Source: Phytomonospora sp040655735
GTDB lineage: Bacteria > Actinomycetota > Actinomycetes > Mycobacteriales > Micromonosporaceae
Assembly: GCF_040655735.1 (NCBI RefSeq)
Contig: NZ_JBFAKK010000019.1
Coordinates: 1-64,000 of the forward strand
Direction: 5' to 3'
DNA: 64,000 nucleotides
Shown here: positions 27,008 through 35,070 of the stretch, one piece after another
Numbering within the stretch: position 1 is the first letter of the stretch
Layout of the letters: each line of letters begins with the position of its first letter
Notes under the pieces: model-generated
The model's database searches: none
Seen by the model: only the letters and a program-made list of their open reading frames with translations
Told to the model about the DNA's origin: nothing
Made by a program: the position numbers and the translations under genes

Positions 27008-27586
27008 ATGACAAGCGGCCACGACGTCCTCACCGACTTCCTGCGCACGTGGGGCGACCTGCCCGAGACCGAACTCGCCAAGGTCGCCGACGTCTTCCGC
27101 GCCATCGACGTGCCCGCCCGCACCACGCTCGTCATGGCCGGCGAGCAACCCACCAGCGTGCACTTCAGCGTGACCGGACTCGTCCGCGTCTTCTACGTCG
27201 ACGAGAACGGAACCGAGCGCACCAAGGCCTTTCGCGGCGAGGGCGAACTGGTCTGCGCCTACACCTCCATCCTGCGCCGCCGTCCGTCCAATGTGCACAT
27301 CGAGACGCTCGAACCCTCACACCTCCTGGTCGCCACGCGTGCGCACTTCGACCAGCTCCTCGACGGCCACCCGGCATGGCGCTCCATCATCAGCCGCCTC
27401 ACCGAACGGCTCCTCGTCCAGGAGGAGCAGCGCCACGCCGAACTCCTCCGCTACGACGCCGGCCGCCGCTACGAGAACTTCATCACCGACAACCCCGCGC
27501 TCGCCGCGCGGCTGACGCAGCGGCTCATCGCCTCCTACATCGGTGTGACCCCGGTCGCGTTGAGCAGAATCCGCGCCCGGCGTTAA
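27008..27586 (+). CDS. Crp/Fnr-like cyclic nucleotide-binding protein
   Basis: Protein of 192 residues with an N-terminal cNMP-binding beta barrel (TTLVMAGEQPTSVHFSVTGL, RVFYVDENGTERTKAFRGEG) and a short C-terminal helical part (LTQRLIASYIGVTPVALSRI), a minimal HTH. It resembles Bacteroidetes-type short Crp/Fnr regulators that occur sporadically in actinomycetes. ATG 27008 follows CACGAT by six bases. A perfect GTTAAC palindrome overlaps its stop codon and precedes the oxidoreductase gene, suggesting it regulates that neighbour. Confidence 0.88.
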   Translation: MTSGHDVLTDFLRTWGDLPETELAKVADVFRAIDVPARTTLVMAGEQPTSVHFSVTGLVRVFYVDENGTERTKAFRGEGELVCAYTSILRRRPSNVHIETLEPSHLLVATRAHFDQLLDGHPAWRSIISRLTERLLVQEEQRHAELLRYDAGRRYENFITDNPALAARLTQRLIASYIGVTPVALSRIRARR

Positions 27587-27631
27587 CAAGGGTTAACGAC
27601 AAGCCTCCGTGCGGTCCATAGCGTCGTCGGC
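27581..27631 (+). promoter_or_regulatory. GTTAAC palindrome and leaderless promoter
   Basis: CGTTAAC (27581-27587), AAGG, GTTAACG (27592-27598) is a perfect 18-base palindrome spanning the Crp-like gene stop codon. A -10 box TAGCGT at 27619-27624 sits seven bases before ATG 27632. The palindrome is in the -35 region, so binding could activate or block transcription. Confidence 0.65.
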
Positions 27632-28531
27632 ATGACGACCATGAAAGCCGCCGTGGTGAACGGTTTCGGCGCCCCCGAGGTCCTGACCATCACCGAGCTG
27701 CCGATCCCCGTCCCCGATGCCGGCGAAGTCCTCGTCCGGATCGCCGCCGCCGCGGTCAATCCCGCCGACCTCGGCATGCGCGACGGCCGCTACCCCTGGC
27801 GCGACGAGCCGCGCTTCCCGCTCATCCCCGGCTACGACATCACCGGCACCGTCGCGGAAGTGGGCGAGGGCGTCACCGGCCTCGCTGTCGGCGACGAGGT
27901 GCTGGCCATCACCATGCACGCCACATCGCAGGCCGGCTCCTACGCCGAGTACGTCGCGCTGCCCGCCGCGCAGGTCACCGCCGCGCCGAAGAACCTGTCG
28001 CTGCTCCAGGCCGTGACGCTTCCGCTGAACGCCCTGGTGGCACGCCAGATCGTCGACGTCCTCGGCCTCGCGCCGGGCCGGTCGGTGCTGGTCAACGCCC
28101 CGCGCAGCGCCGTCGGCGCCTATGTCGCCCAGTACGCCGCCCTCGACGGGCTGGTCGTGCGCACTCCCGCCGATCTCGACGGGCAGGTCGACGCTGCCGT
28201 CGACACCGTCGGCGGCGAGCGCGCCCGGAACGCCTTCGACGCGGTCGCCGACGGCGGCCGCTACGCCACGATCGTGCCCGAGTTCTGGGTTCCGGGCGGG
28301 GCGTTCGCCGAGGAGCGCGGGATCTCGCCGGCCTTCGTCGCGCTGCACTCGCTTCCGGATGGCGCCATGGCCGGGCTGGTGCGCTCGGTGGAGGCGGGCG
28401 AGGTGACGCCGACGCCGGTGGACCGCACGCTTCCGCTGTCGCGGGCCGTCGAGGCGCACGAGCTGCTGGAGGCCGGTGGGCTGCGCGGAAAGCTCGTGCT
28501 CACACCGGATCGAAGCGAAACGGGCCGGTGA
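27632..28531 (+). CDS. NADP-dependent quinone oxidoreductase-like (MDR family)
   Basis: Zinc-independent medium-chain dehydrogenase/reductase of 299 residues. The N-terminal GroES-like domain has AAVNPADLGMRDGRYPW and PGYDITGTVAEVGEGVTGL; the cofactor domain has VLVNAPRSAVGAYVAQYAAL in place of the usual GxGGVG loop. The cysteine and His zinc ligands are absent, as in quinone oxidoreductases. It lies 45 bases after a Crp-like gene and has its own leaderless promoter. It overlaps the convergent PhoX-like gene by 32 bases. The loop NAPRSAVG is unusual and may alter cofactor affinity. Confidence 0.88.
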   Translation: MTTMKAAVVNGFGAPEVLTITELPIPVPDAGEVLVRIAAAAVNPADLGMRDGRYPWRDEPRFPLIPGYDITGTVAEVGEGVTGLAVGDEVLAITMHATSQAGSYAEYVALPAAQVTAAPKNLSLLQAVTLPLNALVARQIVDVLGLAPGRSVLVNAPRSAVGAYVAQYAALDGLVVRTPADLDGQVDAAVDTVGGERARNAFDAVADGGRYATIVPEFWVPGGAFAEERGISPAFVALHSLPDGAMAGLVRSVEAGEVTPTPVDRTLPLSRAVEAHELLEAGGLRGKLVLTPDRSETGR

Positions 28532-29630
28532 CCTCGTAGGTGCGGCCGTCGTCGTTGTCGTCGGAGGGTCCGCGCTGCGAGGAGAAGTAGAGACGGTCGC
28601 CGGCCGGGTTGAAGGCCACTCCGCACAGTTCGGAGAGGTCCTGGCCGGTGACCTGGAGGAAGGGCGTGACCGTGCCGCCGGGCGCGATGACGCAGATCTC
28701 CATGTCGCCGCCGTCCTCGGCGACGAAGAGGTCCCCGCCGGGCGTCCCGGTCAGGTTGTCGACGCCGAACAGCGGCGCCCCGGCTCCATAAAGGACGCTG
28801 AGGGTGCTCGCCTCGGCGTCGAAGGCCCAGACCCGGTTGTCGCCCTTGGTGGTGAAGTAGCAGACGCCGCCGGCGTAGTGGCAGCCCTCGCCGCCGTCGT
28901 AGTGTCCGGCGCCGGCGACCTGGTGCCGTGTCGGCGTTTCGGCCGCCGCGGGGTCGGGGACGTCGATCCAGACGGTGGCGCCGTTCGGTCCGCCGAGCAC
29001 CTGGAGGACGCCGCTGGACAGGTCGCCCCAGGAGTCGGGGACGAAACGATAGAAGCAGCCGTCGGGCTCGTCCTCGGTGAGGTAGATGACGAAGCGGTCG
29101 AAGTCGGCCGCGGCCGCCTCGTGGCGGAAGCGCCCCATGGCGGGCCTTTTGACGGCGGCGACCCCGCCGTAGGGGTCGGTCTCGAAGACCGCGCCGTGCT
29201 CGACCTCCTCGCACGAAAGCCAGGTCCGCCACGGGGTCGCGCCGCCGGCGCAGTTGCGGTCGGTGCCCGACAGGATCGGGTAGGCGTCGAGGATCGTGCC
29301 GTCGGCGTCGAACCGGACGGCACTCGCGCCGCCCTTCCCGTCGTCGAGTTCGGCGTTGGAGACATAGATCCAGCCGTCACCGTGGGCGAAGCAGGCACCG
29401 CCGTCGGGAGCGCCGTGCCACACGTGCCCGGTGCCCGGAACCTCCACAGTGGACCGCGCGATGAGGCGTGCCGAGAACCCCTCGGGCAGGCGGATTCCCA
29501 GCTCGTCGGCCTCGCCCAGGGGTCCGTAGGAGAACGACCCGCCGCCGGTGTCGGACATGACGGCCCGCCGCCACAGGCTTCCGCCCAGAGCGACCGCGCC
29601 CACTCCGGCCAGCAAGGTCCGGCGCTTCAT
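28500..29630 (-). CDS. PhoX/DUF839-type secreted protein
   Basis: Exported beta-propeller protein of 376 residues resembling PhoX (DUF839) phosphatases. The N terminus MKRRTLLAGVGAVALGG has a twin-arginine-like start, fitting Tat export. Conserved features include GATPWRTWLSCEEVE, FRHEAAAADFDRFVIYLTED, GCHYAGGVCYFTTKGDNRVW and LYFSSQRG. PhoX enzymes need calcium and iron. It is shorter than full PhoX (about 600 residues), so a small family member or a non-phosphatase relative is possible. ATG 29630 follows GGAGGGAG. Confidence 0.85.
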   Translation of the reverse strand: MKRRTLLAGVGAVALGGSLWRRAVMSDTGGGSFSYGPLGEADELGIRLPEGFSARLIARSTVEVPGTGHVWHGAPDGGACFAHGDGWIYVSNAELDDGKGGASAVRFDADGTILDAYPILSGTDRNCAGGATPWRTWLSCEEVEHGAVFETDPYGGVAAVKRPAMGRFRHEAAAADFDRFVIYLTEDEPDGCFYRFVPDSWGDLSSGVLQVLGGPNGATVWIDVPDPAAAETPTRHQVAGAGHYDGGEGCHYAGGVCYFTTKGDNRVWAFDAEASTLSVLYGAGAPLFGVDNLTGTPGGDLFVAEDGGDMEICVIAPGGTVTPFLQVTGQDLSELCGVAFNPAGDRLYFSSQRGPSDDNDDGRTYEVTGPFRFDPV

Positions 29631-29719
29631 GACCTGTCTCCCTCCGATGGGCTTGGTATATGTCTATATGACGTGAAACGGAGGATAACGGAGCCCGCGC
29701 GGACGAGTACGTTCTTTCC

Positions 29720-30238
29720 ATGCCGATCAACGTCCTCGACCCCGCCCGCACCGCACTGATCGTCCTCGACCTTCAGACGCGGCTCGTGGCGCTTCCCCTC
29801 GGCCCGCACAGCGGGCCCGAGGTCGTCGCCGCGTGCGCGCGCCTCGCCGAGCGCTTCCGCGAGCATGACGCGCTGGTCGTGTATGTACAAGCGCACCGGC
29901 CCAACGTCGAGCAGCCTCCCGGCAGCGAGCTGGTCGCCGAGGCCACCCCGAAGCCCGGGGATCTGCTGCTGACCAAGCAGTCCGTCGGCGCCTTCGCGAC
30001 GACCGACCTCAACGAGCGGCTCATCGAGCACGGCGTGGAGACGGTGGTCGTCTGCGGGATCGCCACGAGCATGGCCGTCGAGTCGACCGCCCGCGCGGCA
30101 TCCGACCTCGGCTACGAGATCGTGCTGCCGAGCGACGCCATGTCGGGCCTGCACGCCGACGAGCACGAGTTCGCGCTGACGCACGCGCTGGCGAGGTTCG
30201 GCGACGTGGTGACGGCCGACGAGGTGAAGCTCGGCTAG
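29720..30238 (+). CDS. Isochorismatase-fold hydrolase, second copy
   Basis: Protein of 172 residues with the fold and residues of the isochorismatase family: Asp in IVLDLQTRLV, Lys in LLLTKQSVGAFATTDL and the nucleophile loop CGIATSMAVESTARAA, where the canonical catalytic Cys position is Met. It is only distantly similar to the copy at 25272 but shares the IATS loop. TACGTT at 29708-29713 is six bases before the ATG, a leaderless start. It is divergent from the PhoX-like gene. Substrate unknown. Confidence 0.87.
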   Translation: MPINVLDPARTALIVLDLQTRLVALPLGPHSGPEVVAACARLAERFREHDALVVYVQAHRPNVEQPPGSELVAEATPKPGDLLLTKQSVGAFATTDLNERLIEHGVETVVVCGIATSMAVESTARAASDLGYEIVLPSDAMSGLHADEHEFALTHALARFGDVVTADEVKLG

Positions 30239-30299
30239 GAGCGGGATCCCGGCGCTGGCAAGGGAATCCCTCGGAACGTGAGGTTGGGCGAGGGCGCCG

Positions 30300-31427
30300 T
30301 CAGCCGGCGACCGCCTCGGCGGGCCCGGTCGTGAAGAAGCGCACGATGTCCTCGGGCGCCGTCGGGGACAGCATCATCGCCTGGACGCGTGCCGACATCT
30401 CGGCGATCGGGTGGATCCGGGCGAACATCGCCTCCTCGTAGGCCCGGATCGCCGCGTCCGGGCCGGCGGGTTCGGCGGCGAGCAGCGCGGCGAGTTCGGC
30501 GGCGTCGAGCATGGCCTGGTTGGCGCCTTCGCCGACCGGCGGCATGAGGTGCGCGGCGTCGCCGATGAGGGTGACGCCGGACCGGCCGGTCCAGCGCGTG
30601 TCGGCGGGCATGGCCTCGATCAGGCGTGGCGTGGGCGGCCCGTCGGCGGCTTTGATGAGGGCGGTGACGCCGGGGGCCCAGCCGTCGAACATGTCCAGCA
30701 GGGCGCGCTGGTCGCGAAGCGCGTCGATGGCGAGATCCTCGGCGCGCAGCGAGATCCCGACGCGCAGGCTGCCGTCGCCGAGGCGCTGTGCGGCCAGGAT
30801 CTGGTTCGCGCCGACGCACCACAGGTTCCCGGGGCCGACCAGCTCGGCGAGCGCGGGATGGCGCCGGGCGGCGTCGTCGATGTTCAGCTCGACGAGCGTG
30901 GCCACATAGGACAGTGGGGCGTCGTTGAGCCGCGCCCGGACGACCGAGCGCGCGCCGTCGGCGCCGATGAGGACGTCGCAGGAGGTCCGGTGGCCGCCGT
31001 GGAAGCCCAGTTCCCAGCCGCCGCCGGGTCGCGGGGTCGCCGCGGCCAGCCGGTGCCCCCACATGACCGTGCCGTCGGGGAGGGAGTCGAGGAGGAGGTC
31101 GCGCAGCACGCTGCGGTCGATCTCGGGGCGTCCCGCGAAGGAGCCGGGCTCGGGCTCGTGGTGCACCAAGGTCCGTCCGGCCGTGTCGAGGATGCGGTGC
31201 TCCTCGCCTTCGGGCCGGGCCCGCGACCGGAAGCGGCCGGCGAGGCCCGCCTCGGCCAGGGCGTGCTGGCCGGACTCCGGGTGCAGGTCGAGGGACCCGC
31301 CCTGCCGCCGCGCCGAGCGGTTCGCCTCGCGTTCGTAGACGGTCGTGCCGATGCCGTGCCGGTGCAGGATTCGTGCCAGCGTGAGGCCGCCAAGGCCGCC
31401 GCCGGCGATCGCGATGCGTGTCGTCAT
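30300..31427 (-). CDS. FAD-dependent monooxygenase, TetX-like
   Basis: Group A flavoprotein monooxygenase of 375 residues, PHBH fold. FAD motif AIAGGGLGGLTLARILHRHG, the DG motif region CDVLIGADGARSVVR, and the second FAD motif VTLIGDAAHLMPPVGEGAN are all intact. GSLDLHPESGQHAL is typical of the tetracycline-inactivating TetX and related aromatic hydroxylases. ATG 31427 is six bases after TACGGT. It is head to head with a TetR gene with only 22 bases between, sharing a long palindrome, the same architecture as an inducible drug-modifying gene and its repressor. Substrate unproven. Confidence 0.9.
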   Translation of the reverse strand: MTTRIAIAGGGLGGLTLARILHRHGIGTTVYEREANRSARRQGGSLDLHPESGQHALAEAGLAGRFRSRARPEGEEHRILDTAGRTLVHHEPEPGSFAGRPEIDRSVLRDLLLDSLPDGTVMWGHRLAAATPRPGGGWELGFHGGHRTSCDVLIGADGARSVVRARLNDAPLSYVATLVELNIDDAARRHPALAELVGPGNLWCVGANQILAAQRLGDGSLRVGISLRAEDLAIDALRDQRALLDMFDGWAPGVTALIKAADGPPTPRLIEAMPADTRWTGRSGVTLIGDAAHLMPPVGEGANQAMLDAAELAALLAAEPAGPDAAIRAYEEAMFARIHPIAEMSARVQAMMLSPTAPEDIVRFFTTGPAEAVAG

Positions 31428-31431
31428 CGCG

Positions 31432-31469
31432 CTACCGTACACTGTATCGATGGATACACCGTACGGTAG
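31432..31469. promoter_or_regulatory. 38-bp palindromic operator between TetR and monooxygenase
   Basis: CTACCGTACACTGTATC (31432-31448) mirrors GATACACCGTACGGTAG (31453-31469) with two mismatches in 17-base arms. It covers the -10 boxes of both leaderless divergent genes and the TetR start codon. A TetR dimer here would block both promoters at once. Confidence 0.82.
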
Positions 31470-32163
31470 TGAGTCCGTCTGGGAACGACCCGAACCGCAG
31501 CCGCGCGCGGCGCCGGTCCCGCTGAGCCGCGCGAAGATCGCCGCCGCGGCGGTCGCGCTCGCCGACGAGCACGGACTCGACGGCCTGTCGATCCGCCGCC
31601 TCGCCAAGGAACTCGGCGTCGGCCCGATGCGCCTGTACGACTACGTGACCAACAGGTCGGAGCTGCTCGACCTGATGGTCGACGTCGTCTACGCCCGCGT
31701 CGCCGAGGCCTGCACGCACTCCGGCTGGCGCGACACGGTCCTGGCCATCGCCCACGCGACCCGCGAGGCTGCCCTGGACCACGAGTGGTTCGCCGACCTG
31801 CTCGGCGGACGCCCGCACCTGGGCCCCAACGCCCTCGCCGTGGGCGAGGCGAACGCGGCGGCACTGAGCCGCGCGCCCGGCGTGCGCGGCGTCGACGATC
31901 TCCAGCGCACCATCGGCGCGCTCAACGCCTTCGTCAACGGGGCCGTCCGCGGCGAGGTAACCGAGCGGCGCACCACCCGCGCCACCGGCACCGACGAGGC
32001 CTCGTTCCAGGCGAGCCTCGGGCCCTACCTGATGCGCATGCTGGACACCGGCAGGTACCCGACCGTCGCCCGGCTGGTCATCGACGGCGCGCACCTCGAC
32101 CCCGAGGAGACCTTCCGGCACAACCTGACCACCGTCCTCGACGGGATCACCGGCGGCTCCTAG
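31450..32163 (+). CDS. TetR-family repressor of TetX-like gene
   Basis: TetR/TetR_C type regulator of 237 residues. HTH: SRAKIAAAAVALADEHGLDG, LSIRRLAKELGVGPMRLYDY, VTNRSELL. The C-terminal domain (GVDDLQRTIGALNAFVNGAV) belongs to the tetracycline-repressor C group. ATG 31450 follows TACACT by six bases. Its stop overlaps the stop of the convergent propeller gene through the shared CTAG. Control of the divergent monooxygenase is very likely. Confidence 0.92.
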   Translation: MDTPYGSESVWERPEPQPRAAPVPLSRAKIAAAAVALADEHGLDGLSIRRLAKELGVGPMRLYDYVTNRSELLDLMVDVVYARVAEACTHSGWRDTVLAIAHATREAALDHEWFADLLGGRPHLGPNALAVGEANAAALSRAPGVRGVDDLQRTIGALNAFVNGAVRGEVTERRTTRATGTDEASFQASLGPYLMRMLDTGRYPTVARLVIDGAHLDPEETFRHNLTTVLDGITGGS

Positions 32164-33527
32164 ATCCAGCGCCCCCGCAGCACGAAGCCCTCGATCTCGT
32201 CCCCCGCGACCGTCACCAGCAACCCGTCCTCGTACCCGCTGGCGGCCTCCCCCGGGAACGCCTCGACCTTCCCGTCATCCATGTCGACCACCCACACCGC
32301 GCCCGGCTCGTCGTAACCCCTGGTCCCGGTGACGATCAGGTTCCCGTCGTCGACGAGGCTCTCGAACAGCCCGATGGTGCCGTCCTGCTCCAGTTCGGCG
32401 GTCCACGTCGCCGCCCTGCTCGCCGGATCGCTCGCGGTGATCAGGGCCAGCGACTGGTCGACGGTCACGACGACGCGGGGGTCGATGACCAGCGCCTTCC
32501 CCGGAGGCGCCGTGCGGGGCACGCCCTGCGGGCCGGCCGCGAGGTCGATGAACTGGTAGCCCCTGTCGCCGTGCGCGGCCTCGGTCTCGTCGACCAGGTC
32601 GCCGTCGACCATCGGGAAACCGTGGAAGCCGAAGGACGTCGCCTCGTCGAGGAGCTCGTGCCGCCACAGTTCCCGCCCGGACGCCGGATCGAGACCGCGC
32701 AGGACCTCGCCGACCTCCACGACCGTCGGCCCGACGACCTGGTACCAGGCGCGCGTCTCGGCGCGCGGCCACGTGCCGAGGGTTCGCCCGGTGTTGAGGT
32801 CGAGCGTGGTGGCGGTGTCGTCGCCGAGATCCTCGACCAGCGCGATCGCCGCCGACTCGGTGACCCGCCAGTCGGGCGGCGCGTTGATGTCGGAGGCGTA
32901 GTTGCGCTCCTGGCGCCAGGTCAGCTGCTCCGGCAGGGAGACGCGGCCGCCGGGCAGTTCGGCAGTCCAGGTCGGCGCGGCGCCGGTCAGCGGGTACGAG
33001 GTGACCGCACAGGCCTCGCCGTCGACGCACTCGAAACCGACGATCGCCGTGGGCGTGACGTGCGCGAGGGACCAGCCGACGGCCGCGTCGGTCTTGGGCT
33101 GCACCGTGAAACGCGTCTCGCCGGTGGCCAGGTCGAGGACCTCGTGACCGGGGCGTTCGGTGCCGCCCGGCGTCGTCTCCGGCGACTTGGTGACCACGAC
33201 GGCGTCCCCGGCGACCGTCAGGCGAAACATCGCAAGCCCGCGCGACAGGCCGGTGTCGTAGGTGTCGGTGAAATCCTGGCGGTAGTCGCGCCACCACTTC
33301 TCCGCGCCGGTGGCGCGGTCCAGCCCGAGCAGCCCGAAACCGGTCGTGACCAGGACGGTCTCCCCCGCGATGCGGCTGGCGACGGGAGGACCGTACTGCT
33401 CGGGGACCTCCAGGACCCACTCGTCCGGCGGCAGCACACGGCCGACGGGCTGCGCGCAGGCCGTCAGCGACAGGACCGCGCCGACGGCGAGCGCGAGGAG
33501 GCGGGACGTGCGGGGAGCGCTGCGCAT
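32160..33527 (-). CDS. PQQ-type beta-propeller lipoprotein
   Basis: Exported protein of 455 residues with a lipobox (LLALAVGAVLSLTACAQ, modified Cys in LTAC) and PQQ-like blade repeats such as GFGLLGLDRATGAEKWW, LDLNTGRTLGTWPR and LRGLDPASGRELWRHE. It is anchored outside the membrane; such proteins are scaffolds or sensors rather than PQQ enzymes. TAGGCT lies six bases before ATG 33527, a leaderless start. Function unknown. Confidence 0.88.
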   Translation of the reverse strand: MRSAPRTSRLLALAVGAVLSLTACAQPVGRVLPPDEWVLEVPEQYGPPVASRIAGETVLVTTGFGLLGLDRATGAEKWWRDYRQDFTDTYDTGLSRGLAMFRLTVAGDAVVVTKSPETTPGGTERPGHEVLDLATGETRFTVQPKTDAAVGWSLAHVTPTAIVGFECVDGEACAVTSYPLTGAAPTWTAELPGGRVSLPEQLTWRQERNYASDINAPPDWRVTESAAIALVEDLGDDTATTLDLNTGRTLGTWPRAETRAWYQVVGPTVVEVGEVLRGLDPASGRELWRHELLDEATSFGFHGFPMVDGDLVDETEAAHGDRGYQFIDLAAGPQGVPRTAPPGKALVIDPRVVVTVDQSLALITASDPASRAATWTAELEQDGTIGLFESLVDDGNLIVTGTRGYDEPGAVWVVDMDDGKVEAFPGEAASGYEDGLLVTVAGDEIEGFVLRGRWI

Positions 33528-33567
33528 GGGCGGAGCCTAGGGAACCGGCGCGGGGACCGGTCCCTTA

Positions 33568-33619
33568 GGGCGTGTCCTGGTGATCGCTGTGGGGCCCACA
33601 AGACCACCAAGACACACCC
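33568..33619. repeat. Long imperfect stem-loop between genes
   Basis: GGGCGTGTC (33568-33576), TGGTG and TGTGGG on the left pair with CCCACA, CACCA and GACACACCC (33611-33619) on the right, with small bulges. It follows the M18 aminopeptidase gene on the minus strand and could end its transcript. Its size and multi-part pairing also resemble a dispersed intergenic repeat. Confidence 0.6.
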
Positions 33620-33625
33620 TTGGCC

Positions 33626-34909
33626 TCACTCGCCCAGGAACGACGCGAGCGTCGCCGCGAGCATCCACGGGTCGTCGGCTCCGGCGAGTTCGCGCGCGGA
33701 GTGCATGGACAGGGCCGCGACGCCCACGTCGACGGTGGTGATCCCGAGGCGTGCGGCGGTGATGGGGCCGATGGTGGTGCCGCAGGGCATGGCGTTGTTG
33801 GACACGAAGGCCTGCCACGGCACGCCGGCGCGCTCGCAGGCGGCGGCGATGATGCCGCGCCCGGCGCCGTCGGTGGAGTAGCGCTGGTTGACGTTGACCT
33901 TCAGCAGCGGCCCGCCGTTGGGGAGCGGGTGGTGTCCGGGCTCGTGCTTCTCGCTGTAGTTGGGATGCACGGCGTGCCCCATGTCGGCCGAGACGCACAC
34001 GGATGCGGCGTAGGCCCGCGCGCGGTCTTCGAAGGAACCGCCGCGGCCGTAGACGAGCCGGTCGAGGACGTTGCCCAGAAGCGGGCCGCCGGCGCCGGTG
34101 TCGCTCTCGGAGCCCACTTCCTCGTGGTCGAAGGCGGCGAGCACGGGGATGTGGGTCGGGGCGCCCTGGGAGGCGGCGATCAGCGCGGCGACGCCGGCGT
34201 GGACGCTGAGGAGGTTGTCGAGGCGCGGGGCGGCCAGCAGCTCCTCGTCGCGGCCCAGGTACGCGGGCGGCTGCACGTCGTGCGTCATCAGGTCCCATCC
34301 GACGACCGAGCCCACGTCGACGCCGGCCTCCTTGGCGACCAGGTCGATGATGCCGTCGCCGTCGAGGTCGCCGAGCCCCCAGATGGGCGTCAGGTGCTGC
34401 TGCGCGTCGAGCGTGAGCGCCTGGTTGACGTCGCGGTGCAGGTGGATCGCCAGCTGCGGCACGCGCATCAGCGGCCGGGCGATGTTGACCAGCGTCTGCG
34501 TGCCGTCGGCGAGTGTCAGGCGCCCGGCGACGCCGAGGTCGCGGTCGAGCCACGTGTTGCGCGGCACACCGCCGTAGAGCTCCACGGCGACCTGGCGCCA
34601 GCCTGCGCGCGCGGTGTCCGGGTGCGGCTTGAGCCGCAGGTTCGGCGAGTCGGTGTGCGTGCCGACGACGTGGAACGGCGTCGCCGCGCTCACCGTCTCG
34701 GGCACGAACCACGCGATCAGGGCCCCGCCGCGGATCAGGAAGCGGCCGCCGGGCCGCACGTCCCACTCGGCGGTCTCGTCGACGGCGCTGAAGCCCGCGC
34801 GCTCAAGGCGGGCCGCCGCCTCGCGGACGGCGTGGTACGGCGTCGGGCTCGCCGTCACGTACGCGATCAGGTCGTCGGTGTGCGTACGGTCGAAGGCTAC
34901 GGTGCTCAC
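33626..34909 (-). CDS. M18 family aspartyl aminopeptidase
   Basis: Cytoplasmic dinuclear-zinc aminopeptidase of 427 residues, preferring N-terminal acidic residues. Zinc/catalytic motifs are present: VGTHTDSPNLRLKP (His-Asp), LDGDGIIDLVA, FDHEEVGSESDTGA, VCVSADMGHAVHPNY and the C-terminal AALSMHSARE. Family order and length are normal. GTG 34909 (VSTVAFDRTHTDDL) follows CGGAGCACC. Frames upstream of that are not conserved text. Confidence 0.92.
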   Translation of the reverse strand: MSTVAFDRTHTDDLIAYVTASPTPYHAVREAAARLERAGFSAVDETAEWDVRPGGRFLIRGGALIAWFVPETVSAATPFHVVGTHTDSPNLRLKPHPDTARAGWRQVAVELYGGVPRNTWLDRDLGVAGRLTLADGTQTLVNIARPLMRVPQLAIHLHRDVNQALTLDAQQHLTPIWGLGDLDGDGIIDLVAKEAGVDVGSVVGWDLMTHDVQPPAYLGRDEELLAAPRLDNLLSVHAGVAALIAASQGAPTHIPVLAAFDHEEVGSESDTGAGGPLLGNVLDRLVYGRGGSFEDRARAYAASVCVSADMGHAVHPNYSEKHEPGHHPLPNGGPLLKVNVNQRYSTDGAGRGIIAAACERAGVPWQAFVSNNAMPCGTTIGPITAARLGITTVDVGVAALSMHSARELAGADDPWMLAATLASFLGE

Positions 34910-35070
34910 GGTGCTCCGATGGCGATAGTTCGGCAGGGTCCTCGGCGCCGAGCCTAACTCCGTAACGCGCTCCGGGCCGCCCCACACGGCCGTTATGAGG
35001 CACACACCGCACAACATGAACGCGGTAATACGCGGTACCTTCACCAGCACGAGTCATACGGGAGGAAATC

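Noticed and set aside
30235..31062. 275-residue minus-strand ORF ending at 30235
   Set aside because: It is an out-of-frame shadow of the TetX-like gene.
31785..33881. 698-residue plus-strand ORF
   Set aside because: Arginine- and proline-rich shadow spanning the TetR and the propeller gene.
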